This document shows, in pieces, positions 55,818 to 64,000 of a stretch of DNA of 64,000 nucleotides; within the stretch, counting starts at the first letter, position 1; each line of letters starts with the position of its first letter. The stretch is from NCBI GenBank assembly GCA_038154685.1, contig JAYPYW010000005.1:1-64000 (forward strand). The letters are read 5' to 3'. A program made the position numbers and the translations under genes. This DNA comes from GCA-002722245 sp038154685 (GTDB taxonomy: Bacteria; Bacteroidota; Bacteroidia; Flavobacteriales_C; GCA-002722245). The notes under the pieces are model-generated. The model did no database searches and was not told the origin of the DNA. It saw nothing but the letters and a program-made list of their open reading frames with translations.

Positions 55818-56144
55818 CTATCTAAGCTTTTCGTTATTCTTATGCCTATCCTTATCCCGATTGGTTTTCTTCTCAATATTCTTTTTAATTGCTTCTTCTA
55901 AATCAATTCCAGTTTGATTAGCCAAACAAACTAAAACCCATAAAACATCAGCCATTTCATCTCCAAGTTTCTTCTCTTCTTCTTGGTTTTTGAAAGATTG
56001 CTCGCCGTACTTTCTACTAATAATTCTTGCTAGCTCACCTACTTCCTCTGTTAGGATAGCTAGATTGGTTAATTCATTAAAATACCTAACTCCAATTGTT
56101 TTAATCCAATGGTCAACCTCTTTTTGTAATTCTTTAATTTCCAT
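55818..56144 (-). CDS. MazG-like nucleotide pyrophosphohydrolase
   Basis: This 108-residue all-helical protein shows the MazG metal motifs EExxE (E33, E34, E37) and ExxD (E63, D66). It should hydrolyse nucleoside triphosphates to monophosphates, probably damaged ones. The size is typical of the single-domain MazG-like/iMazG group. The C-terminus is basic (KTNRDKDRHKNNEKLR). It overlaps the upstream methyltransferase by 11 bases and ends before a terminator. Confidence 0.9.
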   Translation of the reverse strand: MEIKELQKEVDHWIKTIGVRYFNELTNLAILTEEVGELARIISRKYGEQSFKNQEEEKKLGDEMADVLWVLVCLANQTGIDLEEAIKKNIEKKTNRDKDRHKNNEKLR

Positions 56145-56781
56145 TTGCTATAATATAATCTGAATGTAATTGTACTTTTTGTCCCTTTCTTTCAAATTCT
56201 GGATCCTTAGCTGAAACAACTTTTGAAATGTCCAAACCTGCTTCCATAACCGATTTCACAACTTCTTCGTTTGAATATCTAATAAAATTATACTGGGTAA
56301 TTTCATTTAAAAACTCCATATCAGCTTTCGGCCTTTTCCCTATATGAATCTCTCCTCCTAGAGCTAACACCGATTTAAGGTTTTCCATCATGAGTTTTAA
56401 ATCATCAATGAAGTAAACGGTGTTAATTGTTAGAATAATATCGAAAGAAGCCTCATTAGGCAAAGACAAATCCAAAACATTTTGATGATAGAAATTTTGA
56501 TTTGGGTTATTCTTTCTCCCCTCTTCTACCATTGTGTTGGAATAATCAACTCCTACATAAGAAATGTTTTCAGCTTTGGTGATAAAATCAGAAACGTGTT
56601 TTGCATTGCCAAAACCAACCTCAAGGATCCTTAAACCATTTTTCCATTTAACATTTTTGGAAAACTGGTGATAAAAGTTAGCGTTTCCGCTATTCATGAA
56701 TTCGGCAACCTTTAACCCATTTTCTCCCTCAGGTTTTCTTAGGTTGGCAGCTAATTCTTTTAAGGACATTTCATTTTCCAT
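56134..56781 (-). CDS. Class I SAM-dependent methyltransferase
   Basis: This 215-residue protein has a Rossmann-type SAM fold: ILEVGFGNAKHV (motif I), VGVDYSNTMVEEG (motif II), FDIILTINTVYF (motif IV), LALGGEIHIGKRP (motif V). The substrate is unknown. ATG at 56781 is taken as the start; Met 5 is an alternative. It is co-transcribed with mazG through an 11-base overlap. Confidence 0.88.
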   Translation of the reverse strand: MENEMSLKELAANLRKPEGENGLKVAEFMNSGNANFYHQFSKNVKWKNGLRILEVGFGNAKHVSDFITKAENISYVGVDYSNTMVEEGRKNNPNQNFYHQNVLDLSLPNEASFDIILTINTVYFIDDLKLMMENLKSVLALGGEIHIGKRPKADMEFLNEITQYNFIRYSNEEVVKSVMEAGLDISKVVSAKDPEFERKGQKVQLHSDYIIANGN

Positions 56782-56811
56782 TCCTTAAAGATCGGGAAAT
56801 GTATTGAATAA

Positions 56812-57249
56812 TTATCTAGAAACAGTAACAGGAGAAGTAGTAATTGTATTACTAATATTTCCGACTCTATCAACAACATAAACATTAAATGTTACTGCTT
56901 CAGAACTCCCTGAACCAACAACTGAAAGGGTTTTCAATTTAACATCTAATTCTCCTTCAATAATTATATTGGCATCAGTTGGAGCAAGCTGCTGAATTCT
57001 ATAAGAATATTCTACTCCGTTTCTTGAGTCGGTTACAAAAAGGTTTTTAGCCGTTGGACTATTTCCCCCTAAATCTCCATTACCATCCTGATACTTAATG
57101 GTTAAGGTAACCTCTTCTTCAAATTCACTTACAGAAGCCGGAGTAATTGAGATAAACTCAATACTTGGCACTTCAGAGAAACCTTCGTCATCTTTTTTGC
57201 AGGATAAAACAAGCAAACCTAATATGGCAATTGCAAAAATATTTCTCAT
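56812..57249 (-). CDS. Small surface-type lipoprotein of the DUF1501 operon
   Basis: This 145-residue product has a lipobox ending LLVLSC (Cys17) followed by KKDDE, which resembles the Bacteroidota surface-lipoprotein export signal. The rest is a beta-rich Ig-like domain (ITPASVSEFEEEVTLTIKYQ, VYVVDRVGNISNTITTS). The start overlaps the cytochrome-type lipoprotein gene (ATGA). It is the last gene of a five-gene unit. The function is unknown. Confidence 0.78.
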   Translation of the reverse strand: MRNIFAIAILGLLVLSCKKDDEGFSEVPSIEFISITPASVSEFEEEVTLTIKYQDGNGDLGGNSPTAKNLFVTDSRNGVEYSYRIQQLAPTDANIIIEGELDVKLKTLSVVGSGSSEAVTFNVYVVDRVGNISNTITTSPVTVSR

Positions 57250-58217
57250 GGGTGGCTTCCTCTTTTAATAATTATACTAGCGGCATTTTTATCCCAAATA
57301 TTTGAAAAACTTGCTGGAAAATATGCATCATCATCATGATCTCCATCATTCATTCCTATTCTTAAGAAGATTTGAGTATCCTCCAACAAAGTTTTTGGTA
57401 ATTGAAAATTGAAATACCAGTTATCACCATCGTCTCCACTAGGAGGTGCATAGTTACCACTTACAGAATGTTCTATTGTAGAGAAATCGATGTCATATGA
57501 TAACTCGATTCTAACATCATCCAAGTCAGCCATTGCTGTGCTATCATCTGTAATATTTGGAACTGCAAAAATCCACATAGCAGTATCCACAATCATAGGA
57601 TTTAAATAACTACCATCCTCTCTATTGTCTGGACCTGTAAGGGTATTAATTGGATAAGACCATATTTCATACCACACTTCTCTTCCCTCAATTACCCAAA
57701 TCCAGTTAGCTGAAGGTTGAAGGTTTGGCATTTCCGCAACGTATCCTTCTGGATCTTTCGCTCCTTCCAAAATCCACGCACTAATTCTATCTAAATCACT
57801 TTGAGGTAAACCAACACCAATGTCACTTTGTGGCATTCTATCATCCACGTTTGCAAAAGTTCTCCAAGTTAAACGCTTTTGGAATACGGAATTTGTAGTA
57901 TCGTACGGAATAACTCTAAAGGTATACTGACTATCAGGATCGTTCTTTATAATTCTGTGATAAACTAGCGTTGAATACGACGACATCACAGTTCTAAAAT
58001 CAGGTTCAAAAGAACCATCATGACACCCAGGTGTAGAACACTTTGGTAAAAGTATATCTCTATGAATAGAGACAATCCCATTAGGATCCAGTGTATCTAC
58101 CAATTCAGTCCCATCTGAATAATCAACACCATCATAGGGATTATCCGGAACTGACTCTTCCTTTTTACAAGCAGAAAAAGTAAGCGCTATTAACAATATT
58201 GGAATAATTCTTTTCAT
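57246..58217 (-). CDS. Lipoprotein with a c-type heme domain (planctomycete-type cytochrome-like)
   Basis: The 323-residue product has a lipobox (FSAC, Cys17) followed by KKEES. A c-type heme site is C60-x4-C65-H66, and the probable distal Met lies in DDRMPQSDIGVG followed by AWILEGAKDPEG, the pattern of planctomycete-type PSCyt1 cytochromes. The C-terminal half is a beta-rich domain with paired Trp (NWIWVIEGREVW). It overlaps the small lipoprotein gene by ATGA and is separated from the DUF1501-like gene by one base. It is likely a surface electron carrier. Confidence 0.82.
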   Translation of the reverse strand: MKRIIPILLIALTFSACKKEESVPDNPYDGVDYSDGTELVDTLDPNGIVSIHRDILLPKCSTPGCHDGSFEPDFRTVMSSYSTLVYHRIIKNDPDSQYTFRVIPYDTTNSVFQKRLTWRTFANVDDRMPQSDIGVGLPQSDLDRISAWILEGAKDPEGYVAEMPNLQPSANWIWVIEGREVWYEIWSYPINTLTGPDNREDGSYLNPMIVDTAMWIFAVPNITDDSTAMADLDDVRIELSYDIDFSTIEHSVSGNYAPPSGDDGDNWYFNFQLPKTLLEDTQIFLRIGMNDGDHDDDAYFPASFSNIWDKNAASIIIKRGSHP

Positions 58218-58218
58218 A

Positions 58219-59535
58219 CTAAACTAAGGCTTCAGTTAAAACTTTTCCTGGTAATAACCCAGCTGGTATATCTACATCAAAACCTAAAAGATTTGCGATT
58301 GTTGGAACAATATCAATACTCTCTCCATAAATAGAATCTACCACCTTATCTTGCTGAACAACTCCATCAGGACCTAATATCATCGCGAAAATTTCACGAG
58401 ATCGATCATCACTCGTGTGATCATACGCTGGTCTTCCATAAGCATCAACAACAGTATTTGGATCAGCATTTCTCCCATGTTCTGGAATAACAATCATTAC
58501 TGTATCATCAGCCAAACCTGGTGTAGATTGAATAAAGTTCCATAAATGTGAAACGCCCCAATCTGCTCTTACGAGATTATTACAATAGCCAGTAAAATCT
58601 GAGTGACACACATCAACTGCTTGAAGATTTAAAACCAGTAACTCCGGCTCAAACCTTTCTAGCACTTTTTCAGCATAATAAATATTTTGCAAATCATTAT
58701 TTATCCATCCTGGACCACCCCATGTAAAGTAGTCAGGCGATGAAATTCCATCAGTAAATAACTCTTGAATAAAGGCTTCTAATTCAGCTCTTTCTTCCGT
58801 TGAATTAACAACACCAACTGTTTCGGCAGAGAATTGAGAGCCAAAGTTACCATCGCAAAATCCTCTTAATTTTTGAGCGGCGTTTAATTCATCATCTGAA
58901 AAAGACAAAGGAGAACCAACTTCAGTATAACCTTCGTAGCTAATTAAGGAAGACGCTTGAATATAATTTGCTCCGTAAGAAGCCCCATAACCAGGGTAAG
59001 AACTATAATTAAGCGCTGGATATGGTCCTAAAGAATCGGAAACCCACCATGCATTTAGAGCACTCATAGCCGAGTGGCCAGCATGTTTTCTGTAATATTC
59101 AAATATTGTTGGATAATCTGGATTAGTTCTAAGATTTAAAGCCGAATCAGTATAACGTCCTGTTAAGGCTGTAATATGACCATTATAGTGTCCTGTAGGT
59201 CCATCTGCGAATCTTACCTCTTTTAACAGCGTTCCAAATTCTTGAAGCCTTCTAGTTCCAAGTGGATTAGCTGAAATTTGAGCACTAGTTAAAAAACCAG
59301 GCTGTTCGACATAACCCCCACTCACATCTTTAAGCATAGTGGACATCAGGTTACCTTCATTTTGTTTAACGGATTCATCATTCCTAATCCCTCCAGCTAA
59401 CATGCAAAAAACTACATGATTAACCTTTCTGGTCCCAGTTCCAGCAAACAACCTTCCAGAAGGTAATATATAAGGCGACGCAACAACTCCAGCTGTTGCT
59501 AATCCCATATTTTTTAAAAAATCTCTTCTTTTCAT
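58219..59535 (-). CDS. DUF1501-like, Tat-exported alkaline-phosphatase-fold protein
   Basis: The 438-residue product has a Tat-type signal (KRRDFLKNMGLATAGVVASP). The fold is of the DUF1501/sulfatase superfamily: VVFCMLAGGIRND at the first strand, LADDTVMIVIPEHGRNADPN, and DHTSDDRSREIFAMILGP. In canonical phosphatases the first metal ligand is Asp, but here the first strand reads AGGIRND, as in DUF1501 proteins. It probably binds rather than hydrolyses, or uses other ligands. The spacing to both neighbours is one base. Confidence 0.85.
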   Translation of the reverse strand: MKRRDFLKNMGLATAGVVASPYILPSGRLFAGTGTRKVNHVVFCMLAGGIRNDESVKQNEGNLMSTMLKDVSGGYVEQPGFLTSAQISANPLGTRRLQEFGTLLKEVRFADGPTGHYNGHITALTGRYTDSALNLRTNPDYPTIFEYYRKHAGHSAMSALNAWWVSDSLGPYPALNYSSYPGYGASYGANYIQASSLISYEGYTEVGSPLSFSDDELNAAQKLRGFCDGNFGSQFSAETVGVVNSTEERAELEAFIQELFTDGISSPDYFTWGGPGWINNDLQNIYYAEKVLERFEPELLVLNLQAVDVCHSDFTGYCNNLVRADWGVSHLWNFIQSTPGLADDTVMIVIPEHGRNADPNTVVDAYGRPAYDHTSDDRSREIFAMILGPDGVVQQDKVVDSIYGESIDIVPTIANLLGFDVDIPAGLLPGKVLTEALV

Positions 59536-59536
59536 A

Positions 59537-60043
59537 TTAATACTGTCTGTATTCGTTAGAAGTCATTAATGAATAGTAAACTACAGAAGGTGATATGTTA
59601 CTATCCTTCTGGATGCAATCTTTCATAAACCATAATTCGTATTCACTTGGAACACGGTTATATATCTTTTTGTAAGCATTCGTAACAAACAAATCAACAT
59701 CATCCTCCATCTCCACTCGGGTTGGGATTTCCGCATCATCATCTGCTAAGAAGTTTCTAATAATCAAATCTTCAGTCACCCCAACATCTCCAAAAGTGAT
59801 GTAAATAGTTTTTAAAGCATCTAGTTTACTAGTTGCTATTGTAGATCCAAATGCGTCAGAATATGCAATTGAAATGTACTCTGTACTAGTTTTAACATTG
59901 GGCTTTTCGGCACCTGCCTGTGCTACTTCAACATCGGTAACCTGGTAAACATATTCTTTCTCATCCTTTTTACATGAAGTGAGAAATAATCCAGTTGTTA
60001 CCCCGAAAACAAATAAATATTTTTTAAATCCCAACATACTCAT
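59537..60043 (-). CDS. Lipoprotein with one DUF4214/DUF1549-like motif
   Basis: The 168-residue product has a lipobox (LFLTSC, Cys24) followed by KKDEKE. After a beta-rich middle, the C-terminal helical block YKKIYNRVPSEYELWFMKDC matches the repeated motif of the upstream 290-residue protein. It overlaps that gene by 20 bases and ends one base before the DUF1501-like gene. The function is unknown, and co-assembly with its operon partners is inferred. Confidence 0.8.
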   Translation of the reverse strand: MSMLGFKKYLFVFGVTTGLFLTSCKKDEKEYVYQVTDVEVAQAGAEKPNVKTSTEYISIAYSDAFGSTIATSKLDALKTIYITFGDVGVTEDLIIRNFLADDDAEIPTRVEMEDDVDLFVTNAYKKIYNRVPSEYELWFMKDCIQKDSNISPSVVYYSLMTSNEYRQY

Positions 60044-60896
60044 CCAACATTAAAATTCTTTTTTGCATTTTCTTAAAGTCAAAATCTGCTTTATACAATG
60101 CAGCCATCCCAACTAGTTCTTCAACAGATGGTTCTCTGAATAGGAATCTTAAGAAAGCAGTTCTTATTTGTCCTTCTACATACTCATCGGAAGCAAAGAA
60201 AATATCCATAAAATTCTCTTTAGATTTACCTAACTCGTAAAAAACAATGGATTCTCTCCCATCCACCATAGTACTGGCCTTATCCAGTTCATCCGTAGTT
60301 GGATATCGGAACAAGAAATTTTGGTACATGGATACAACAAAGTTTTCTGTTCCCATATTAATTTCATCATAAAAGTGATTGTAAACACAACGCTTATGCA
60401 CCTCTATAAAATTGATGGTTTCAGAATTTAAATCATCAAAGACATTTTGTAGTAAGTTAATTCTTGCAATGAAATGATGGTAATAATAAATCTCATCAGG
60501 ATCCACTGTTGCCATTTTTGCATTTTTGAAAATAGTTTTATAGAGCTCATAATTCGATGTATCAATGCCATTTAAAACATCTTCCCTCACAGTTTCATAT
60601 TCGTTGTGGTAATATTCATCATTCCCCATAACAACATCAATTAATTCGGATCTATTAGATTCACTTAAATTATCCTTATTAATTATTGCTAATCCGGCAT
60701 TGTATTCAGCATCAGTTGCTTGTCTCCCAAGTACAGATATGTAAAGTTTGTTTACATAATTCTCTTTAGTAACCGTTTCGATCGTATTATCTGGAGGTGC
60801 CACATTGCCCTCAATATACTCGTTACTTTCCTTCTTACAGGAAACAATAGAAAAGGCTATTGCAAATAGCAGAAGAATTCTCCCAATTGTCTTCAT
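60024..60896 (-). CDS. Lipoprotein with three 'LGR.PT..E' helical repeats (DUF4214/DUF1549-like)
   Basis: The 290-residue product has a lipobox (FSIVSC, Cys20) followed by KKESNE. All-helical repeats contain LYISVLGRQATDAE (about 50), MYQNFLFRYPTTDEL (about 200) and FLRFLFREPSVEEL (about 260). This resembles the DUF4214/DUF1549 helical motif found with DUF1501 in planctomycetes. It is the first gene of the five-gene unit. The preceding 185 bases carry no clear promoter. Confidence 0.8.
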   Translation of the reverse strand: MKTIGRILLLFAIAFSIVSCKKESNEYIEGNVAPPDNTIETVTKENYVNKLYISVLGRQATDAEYNAGLAIINKDNLSESNRSELIDVVMGNDEYYHNEYETVREDVLNGIDTSNYELYKTIFKNAKMATVDPDEIYYYHHFIARINLLQNVFDDLNSETINFIEVHKRCVYNHFYDEINMGTENFVVSMYQNFLFRYPTTDELDKASTMVDGRESIVFYELGKSKENFMDIFFASDEYVEGQIRTAFLRFLFREPSVEELVGMAALYKADFDFKKMQKRILMLDEYVGI

Positions 60897-61081
60897 TTAT
60901 AGTTGTTTTGGCTCTAGTAATCTAATGACGATTCTATTTTGATATTGTTGCTTCAATTTTTAAAACAATTCTTATACCAAAAACGAATCAACAAATTAGA
61001 CCTAACTCAAACTTAAAATAGGAAATCGAAATGAGTAGAGCAAGAAATAATCAACTCATTTTTAAGACATTAAAACTTAAG

Positions 61082-62263
61082 TTAGTTTACACCACGCTTT
61101 TTTAACTCAGTTAGTATAATTTGTTGATTTCGTTTAATTAATTCAACATCAACTAGCTTTTCTCCCCAATCAACCTCTCTCCAGAAAAGTTTTTTTGCGT
61201 CTTCTCTAAACTCTTTTGTTTTCTCTTCAACTATTCCAGAAACTGGACCTTCTGCTAAATTCTTTAAAGCTTCGAAGTATATTTTTTTAAACTTCTCAGA
61301 GCTAAATAATAAGGATGGAATCTTTCCGTATAAACCTGTTTCCAATTCACCGGGTACTTTATCTATAAAAAGTACTTTATCTGTTAGTTGAGTTGGTAAC
61401 CAAAATTCTCTTCCTATAGGGTGAAGTTGTTGAGTGGAATCGATATAGAGGTATCTCGAATTGTAAAGCACAAACTGATGATCACTTTGAAATAAATCTC
61501 CAAGCGCATAATACTCAGCCATTTCATCCAAATCAAAAAGGTCTTCTATGTTTTTTGATCCATCAACAATACTATCATATTGAAGTAAAAACTTGCTCTT
61601 TAACTCAGAAGGAATCTTTTCTTCATCTTCGTAATTAACAAAAACAACGTTTGCAGTATCTCTTGTTTCATTAAAAATAAATCCACGGTTTATACCCAAT
61701 CTTTCTACTAAATTCTGATCGAACAATTCTTCAAAGAAATATAAGAAAGACTCTTCATTAATATCAACCATTATTAATTCCCTGTTTAGGGTTATCATAC
61801 CCAACTCTTTTTGAAACTGTGTTGCATACCAATCCACTAAATAGGAACGTGATCGAGGTATAAGAATATTAAATTTCTTACTGCCTAAAAACTTACCTTT
61901 CTTGAATTTAATTTTATATGATATGGTTTCCTTTTCCCAATGATCTGAATAATGGCCAGCAAGTTTCATCTTCCCTTTTCTCTTACCATTTTCATCAATA
62001 AATTTGGCTTTAACTACTACTTTCTTTTCCCCTGGTCTTCTAAACCAGTTATAATCTCTTGGGTTAGCTAAAATGGAATCTCTTTGCCCTCTGATTTTAG
62101 CGAATTCTTTATCGGACAATTTAACTTTTAAATAAGGTAATTCACTTTGAGCTAGCTTTCCTTGAATTTTTCTTTTTATCTGGAATACATCCATTTGATA
62201 TACCCCAATTCCAGCTACCGCTCCAATTATAATTAAAAGGATTATAATCTTTTTGAAACCCAT
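61082..62263 (-). CDS. CotH-like kinase-fold membrane-anchored protein
   Basis: The 393-residue product has an N-terminal membrane anchor (about 5-22, IILLIIIGAVAGIGVYQM). The CotH-like pattern follows: KGKMKLAGHYSDHW, ISYKIKF, KFNILIPRSRSYLVDW, and YFFEELFDQNLVERLG. Later come FDLDEMAEYYALGDLF and LHPIGREFW, in place of the CotH metal Asp block. CotH proteins are atypical kinases that act on secreted or envelope proteins. Catalytic competence here is uncertain because the canonical PWDFD-type motif reads PIGREFW. Confidence 0.75.
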   Translation of the reverse strand: MGFKKIIILLIIIGAVAGIGVYQMDVFQIKRKIQGKLAQSELPYLKVKLSDKEFAKIRGQRDSILANPRDYNWFRRPGEKKVVVKAKFIDENGKRKGKMKLAGHYSDHWEKETISYKIKFKKGKFLGSKKFNILIPRSRSYLVDWYATQFQKELGMITLNRELIMVDINEESFLYFFEELFDQNLVERLGINRGFIFNETRDTANVVFVNYEDEEKIPSELKSKFLLQYDSIVDGSKNIEDLFDLDEMAEYYALGDLFQSDHQFVLYNSRYLYIDSTQQLHPIGREFWLPTQLTDKVLFIDKVPGELETGLYGKIPSLLFSSEKFKKIYFEALKNLAEGPVSGIVEEKTKEFREDAKKLFWREVDWGEKLVDVELIKRNQQIILTELKKRGVN

Positions 62264-62366
62264 TATTTAATCGTTTTTATTTAATGCAAACTTACTCTTT
62301 TTTAAAATCTGAGGAAACTTTTCTTTCTTCAACCTAGACTTGTATTTTTAATTAAACTCTAACCAA

Positions 62367-62969
62367 GTGGAAAATCAAATTTACACCACTAAGAAACTTG
62401 CAAAAAGCTACTTTAGTTTCATCCAAAATAACAACTACAATTTGCAAGAGCAATCTTTAATGAAAAGCCTCATTCCTAATTTAATGGGTAAAAGTTGTTT
62501 GGAATTGGGGTGTGCAGGTGCAATTTACAGCAGACTTATGCGTAAACATTCTGCCACTCAAATAACGAGTTACGATTACAGTTCTGAATTAATTGAGGAA
62601 GCTAAAAAGGTTGCAAACTTTGTAAATTATGAGCAAAGGGATATTAATGATGTGTGGCAAATTAAAAACAAGTTTGATTTTTGTTGTGCCTCATTTATTT
62701 TGCATTACTCTGAAGATTTAAAGTTAACACTAAGGAACATCAAAGATTCTTTAAAGTCCAATGGGGAATTTCTCTTTTCAATTCCTAATCCACAGTTGAA
62801 TTATGATGGTCTCTTAGAAATAAAAAACATATACTTAAAAGTAAACAAAGAAAAAATAACATTTAACAACTACCCTATTTCCTTAATAGCCTTTGAAGTA
62901 GCTAAGTTGTTTACTATTCAAAAATGTATAGTAAATCAGGATGTTTTAATAATGAAATGCAAAGGTTAG
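62367..62969 (+). CDS. Class I SAM-dependent methyltransferase
   Basis: This 200-residue protein starts at GTG 62367. The SAM motif is CLELGCAGAIYSRLM, with YDYSSELIEEAKK (motif II) and FDFCCASFILHYSEDL (motif IV). The substrate is unknown. The downstream gene converges with only an 8-base gap. TATTTTTA near 62342 may be a weak -7 box. Confidence 0.85.
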   Translation: MENQIYTTKKLAKSYFSFIQNNNYNLQEQSLMKSLIPNLMGKSCLELGCAGAIYSRLMRKHSATQITSYDYSSELIEEAKKVANFVNYEQRDINDVWQIKNKFDFCCASFILHYSEDLKLTLRNIKDSLKSNGEFLFSIPNPQLNYDGLLEIKNIYLKVNKEKITFNNYPISLIAFEVAKLFTIQKCIVNQDVLIMKCKG

Positions 62970-62977
62970 AATTGTTA

Positions 62978-64000
62978 TTACAAGCTAACAAAGCTTATTC
63001 CTATCAATCCGTAAATTGAAGTTCCTAATCTGGACATCGCTGCAAATTCCTGATCACCAAAGAATCCTCTGAAAAACTCTTTTCCGTCTCTTAACTCATC
63101 TAAATTAAAACTATAATTAAGTCGAGATCCTAATTGAGCATTCAACCAAAAGAAACCAACTAACTTTTTATTCCATTCGATTCGAGGTCGAATTTCAGCT
63201 CTTCTTAACTCTAAACTATTTCCATTAAACGATAATCCAGAAAGGTGATAACTTGCTCCTTCTAACTCATAACCAAACATTAAAAGGTTGTTTTTATTCA
63301 CCCAATATTTCCCATGGGCTTTTGCCGGAAATAGTATTTCGGTTCCCCATTTTTCTTTTTTACCTGTCCAATTGTAAAGCACGATTGGAACATAGTTTAA
63401 CTCTCCTGCTCTGTATGTCCTGGAAGCTCCAATTGCCCATTGTAATCTATCATGTGGCCTCTTCCCCCACAATACAGCTGCGCTGTACTTAGTTAATCCG
63501 AATGAATGAAAATCTGAGAAAGTATAATTACCGTTATAATCCGATTGCCCTTGGAAAATTAAAAATTGCTTCTCATTTAAGGGCTTAAATACTGTTGTAA
63601 ACAAACCTCCTGTACTTAAGCTTTTACTATTTAATTCCGTCAAAATAGGTTCGAAAGCTCCCGCTGGTTCATCAACACTAAATGTGGTATTCGTATAGTT
63701 AGCACCCATTTGCCAAACTATATTGTTACGAGATACAACTGGAATATTAGCGTTTAACCTTAAACCTCCAGTGTAATTAATATTTGCAGATTCATTAACA
63801 TCCCAGTCTTCCCCCTCAGCAAAACCTGTTCGATCAGAAAACTCTGCTTTGTATCGACTCTGAACATCCCAAGCAACATTAATAAACCGATTAGGGCTTA
63901 AACCGTTAATTTTAGGACTAGCAAAGGTTTTGGCGCCATCATCATCAGCATATCCAAAATCATCGTAATTAATTTCATCCTCCTCTTGGCCTAAAAGCGC
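62978..64000 (-). CDS. Outer-membrane beta-barrel protein (DUF6268-like), 5'-truncated
   Basis: The frame remains open past 63709 to the window edge, so the start lies outside. The upstream-most visible codons (DEINYDDFGYADDDGAKTF) form an acidic periplasmic segment. They are followed by alternating aromatic beta-strands (NYTGGLRLNANIPVVSRNNI, YELEGASYHLSGLSFNGN) and a final Phe/Leu-ended strand (IYGLIGISFVSL) typical of barrels. The pattern resembles DUF6268. A porin-like or structural role is likely; the function is unknown. Confidence 0.75.
   Translation of the reverse strand, partial: ALLGQEEDEINYDDFGYADDDGAKTFASPKINGLSPNRFINVAWDVQSRYKAEFSDRTGFAEGEDWDVNESANINYTGGLRLNANIPVVSRNNIVWQMGANYTNTTFSVDEPAGAFEPILTELNSKSLSTGGLFTTVFKPLNEKQFLIFQGQSDYNGNYTFSDFHSFGLTKYSAAVLWGKRPHDRLQWAIGASRTYRAGELNYVPIVLYNWTGKKEKWGTEILFPAKAHGKYWVNKNNLLMFGYELEGASYHLSGLSFNGNSLELRRAEIRPRIEWNKKLVGFFWLNAQLGSRLNYSFNLDELRDGKEFFRGFFGDQEFAAMSRLGTSIYGLIGISFVSL

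Overview
The window is a low-GC, gene-dense chromosome segment from a member of Bacteroidota, most likely Flavobacteriales (Crocinitomicaceae/Cryomorphaceae-like). The evidence is type IX secretion (T9SS) sorting domains of type A (1-1416 and 6889-8463) and type B (51644-55354), a GldN/PorN homologue, TAnnTTTG-type -7 promoter boxes, many TAATG/ATGA stop-start overlaps, and several Bacteroidota-type intergenic palindromic repeats. Three runs of exactly 10 N (1030-1039, 27371-27380, 27979-27988) are scaffold gaps, so this is a draft or metagenome-derived assembly. No rRNA, tRNA, CRISPR array, prophage or insertion sequence was seen.

Layout. 1-1416: 3' part of a T9SS surface protein. 1481-8463: co-oriented, mostly overlapping genes (phoH, an outer-membrane-like protein, an AEC transporter, ribD, a DMT transporter, a YigZ protein, a secreted M36-like metallopeptidase). 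8542-12399: M42 peptidase, trhO, two small genes, ppa. 12505-13328: a broken, solitary gldN homologue. 13381-17224: two tandem, paralogous, fibre-like secreted proteins. 17306-21190: hemN and cbb3-oxidase accessory genes (TauE/SafE-like, ccoH, ccoG) without ccoNOP. 21397-23136: a MORN-repeat protein. 23440-30174: one giant exported Lys/Glu/Ala coiled-coil gene, cut by two gaps and one in-frame TAA. 30379-38007: rplS, a membrane protein, CAP-domain and MepA-like proteins, a RecD-like helicase, a membrane protein with an in-frame TAA, a DUF3822 protein and rsmD. 38004-48942: housekeeping genes including coaD, an HAD phosphatase, a djlA-like gene, xerD, ribF, atpDC, an M20 dipeptidase and a Dph6-like ATPase. 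49172-51549: a solitary RnfD/NqrB-like membrane protein with a DUF2330 protein. 51644-55354: a 1236-residue T9SS type B protein. 55818-56781: mazG-like gene and methyltransferase. 56812-60896: a tightly coupled five-gene operon of four lipoproteins and one DUF1501-like protein. 61082-64000: CotH-like protein, methyltransferase and a partial beta-barrel protein.

The strongest candidate for an undescribed system is the operon at 56812-60896. It combines a c-type cytochrome lipoprotein, a Tat-exported DUF1501-like protein, two proteins with DUF4214/DUF1549-like repeats, and a small beta-rich lipoprotein. All four lipoproteins carry a Cys-Lys-Lys-acidic-acidic sequence after the lipidated Cys, which resembles the Bacteroidota surface-lipoprotein export signal, so a surface assembly is inferred. 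Second is the giant coiled-coil gene. Third is the set of interrupted reading frames (gldN, the giant coiled-coil gene, and 35386-36630), which needs read-level checking because the assembly is a draft.
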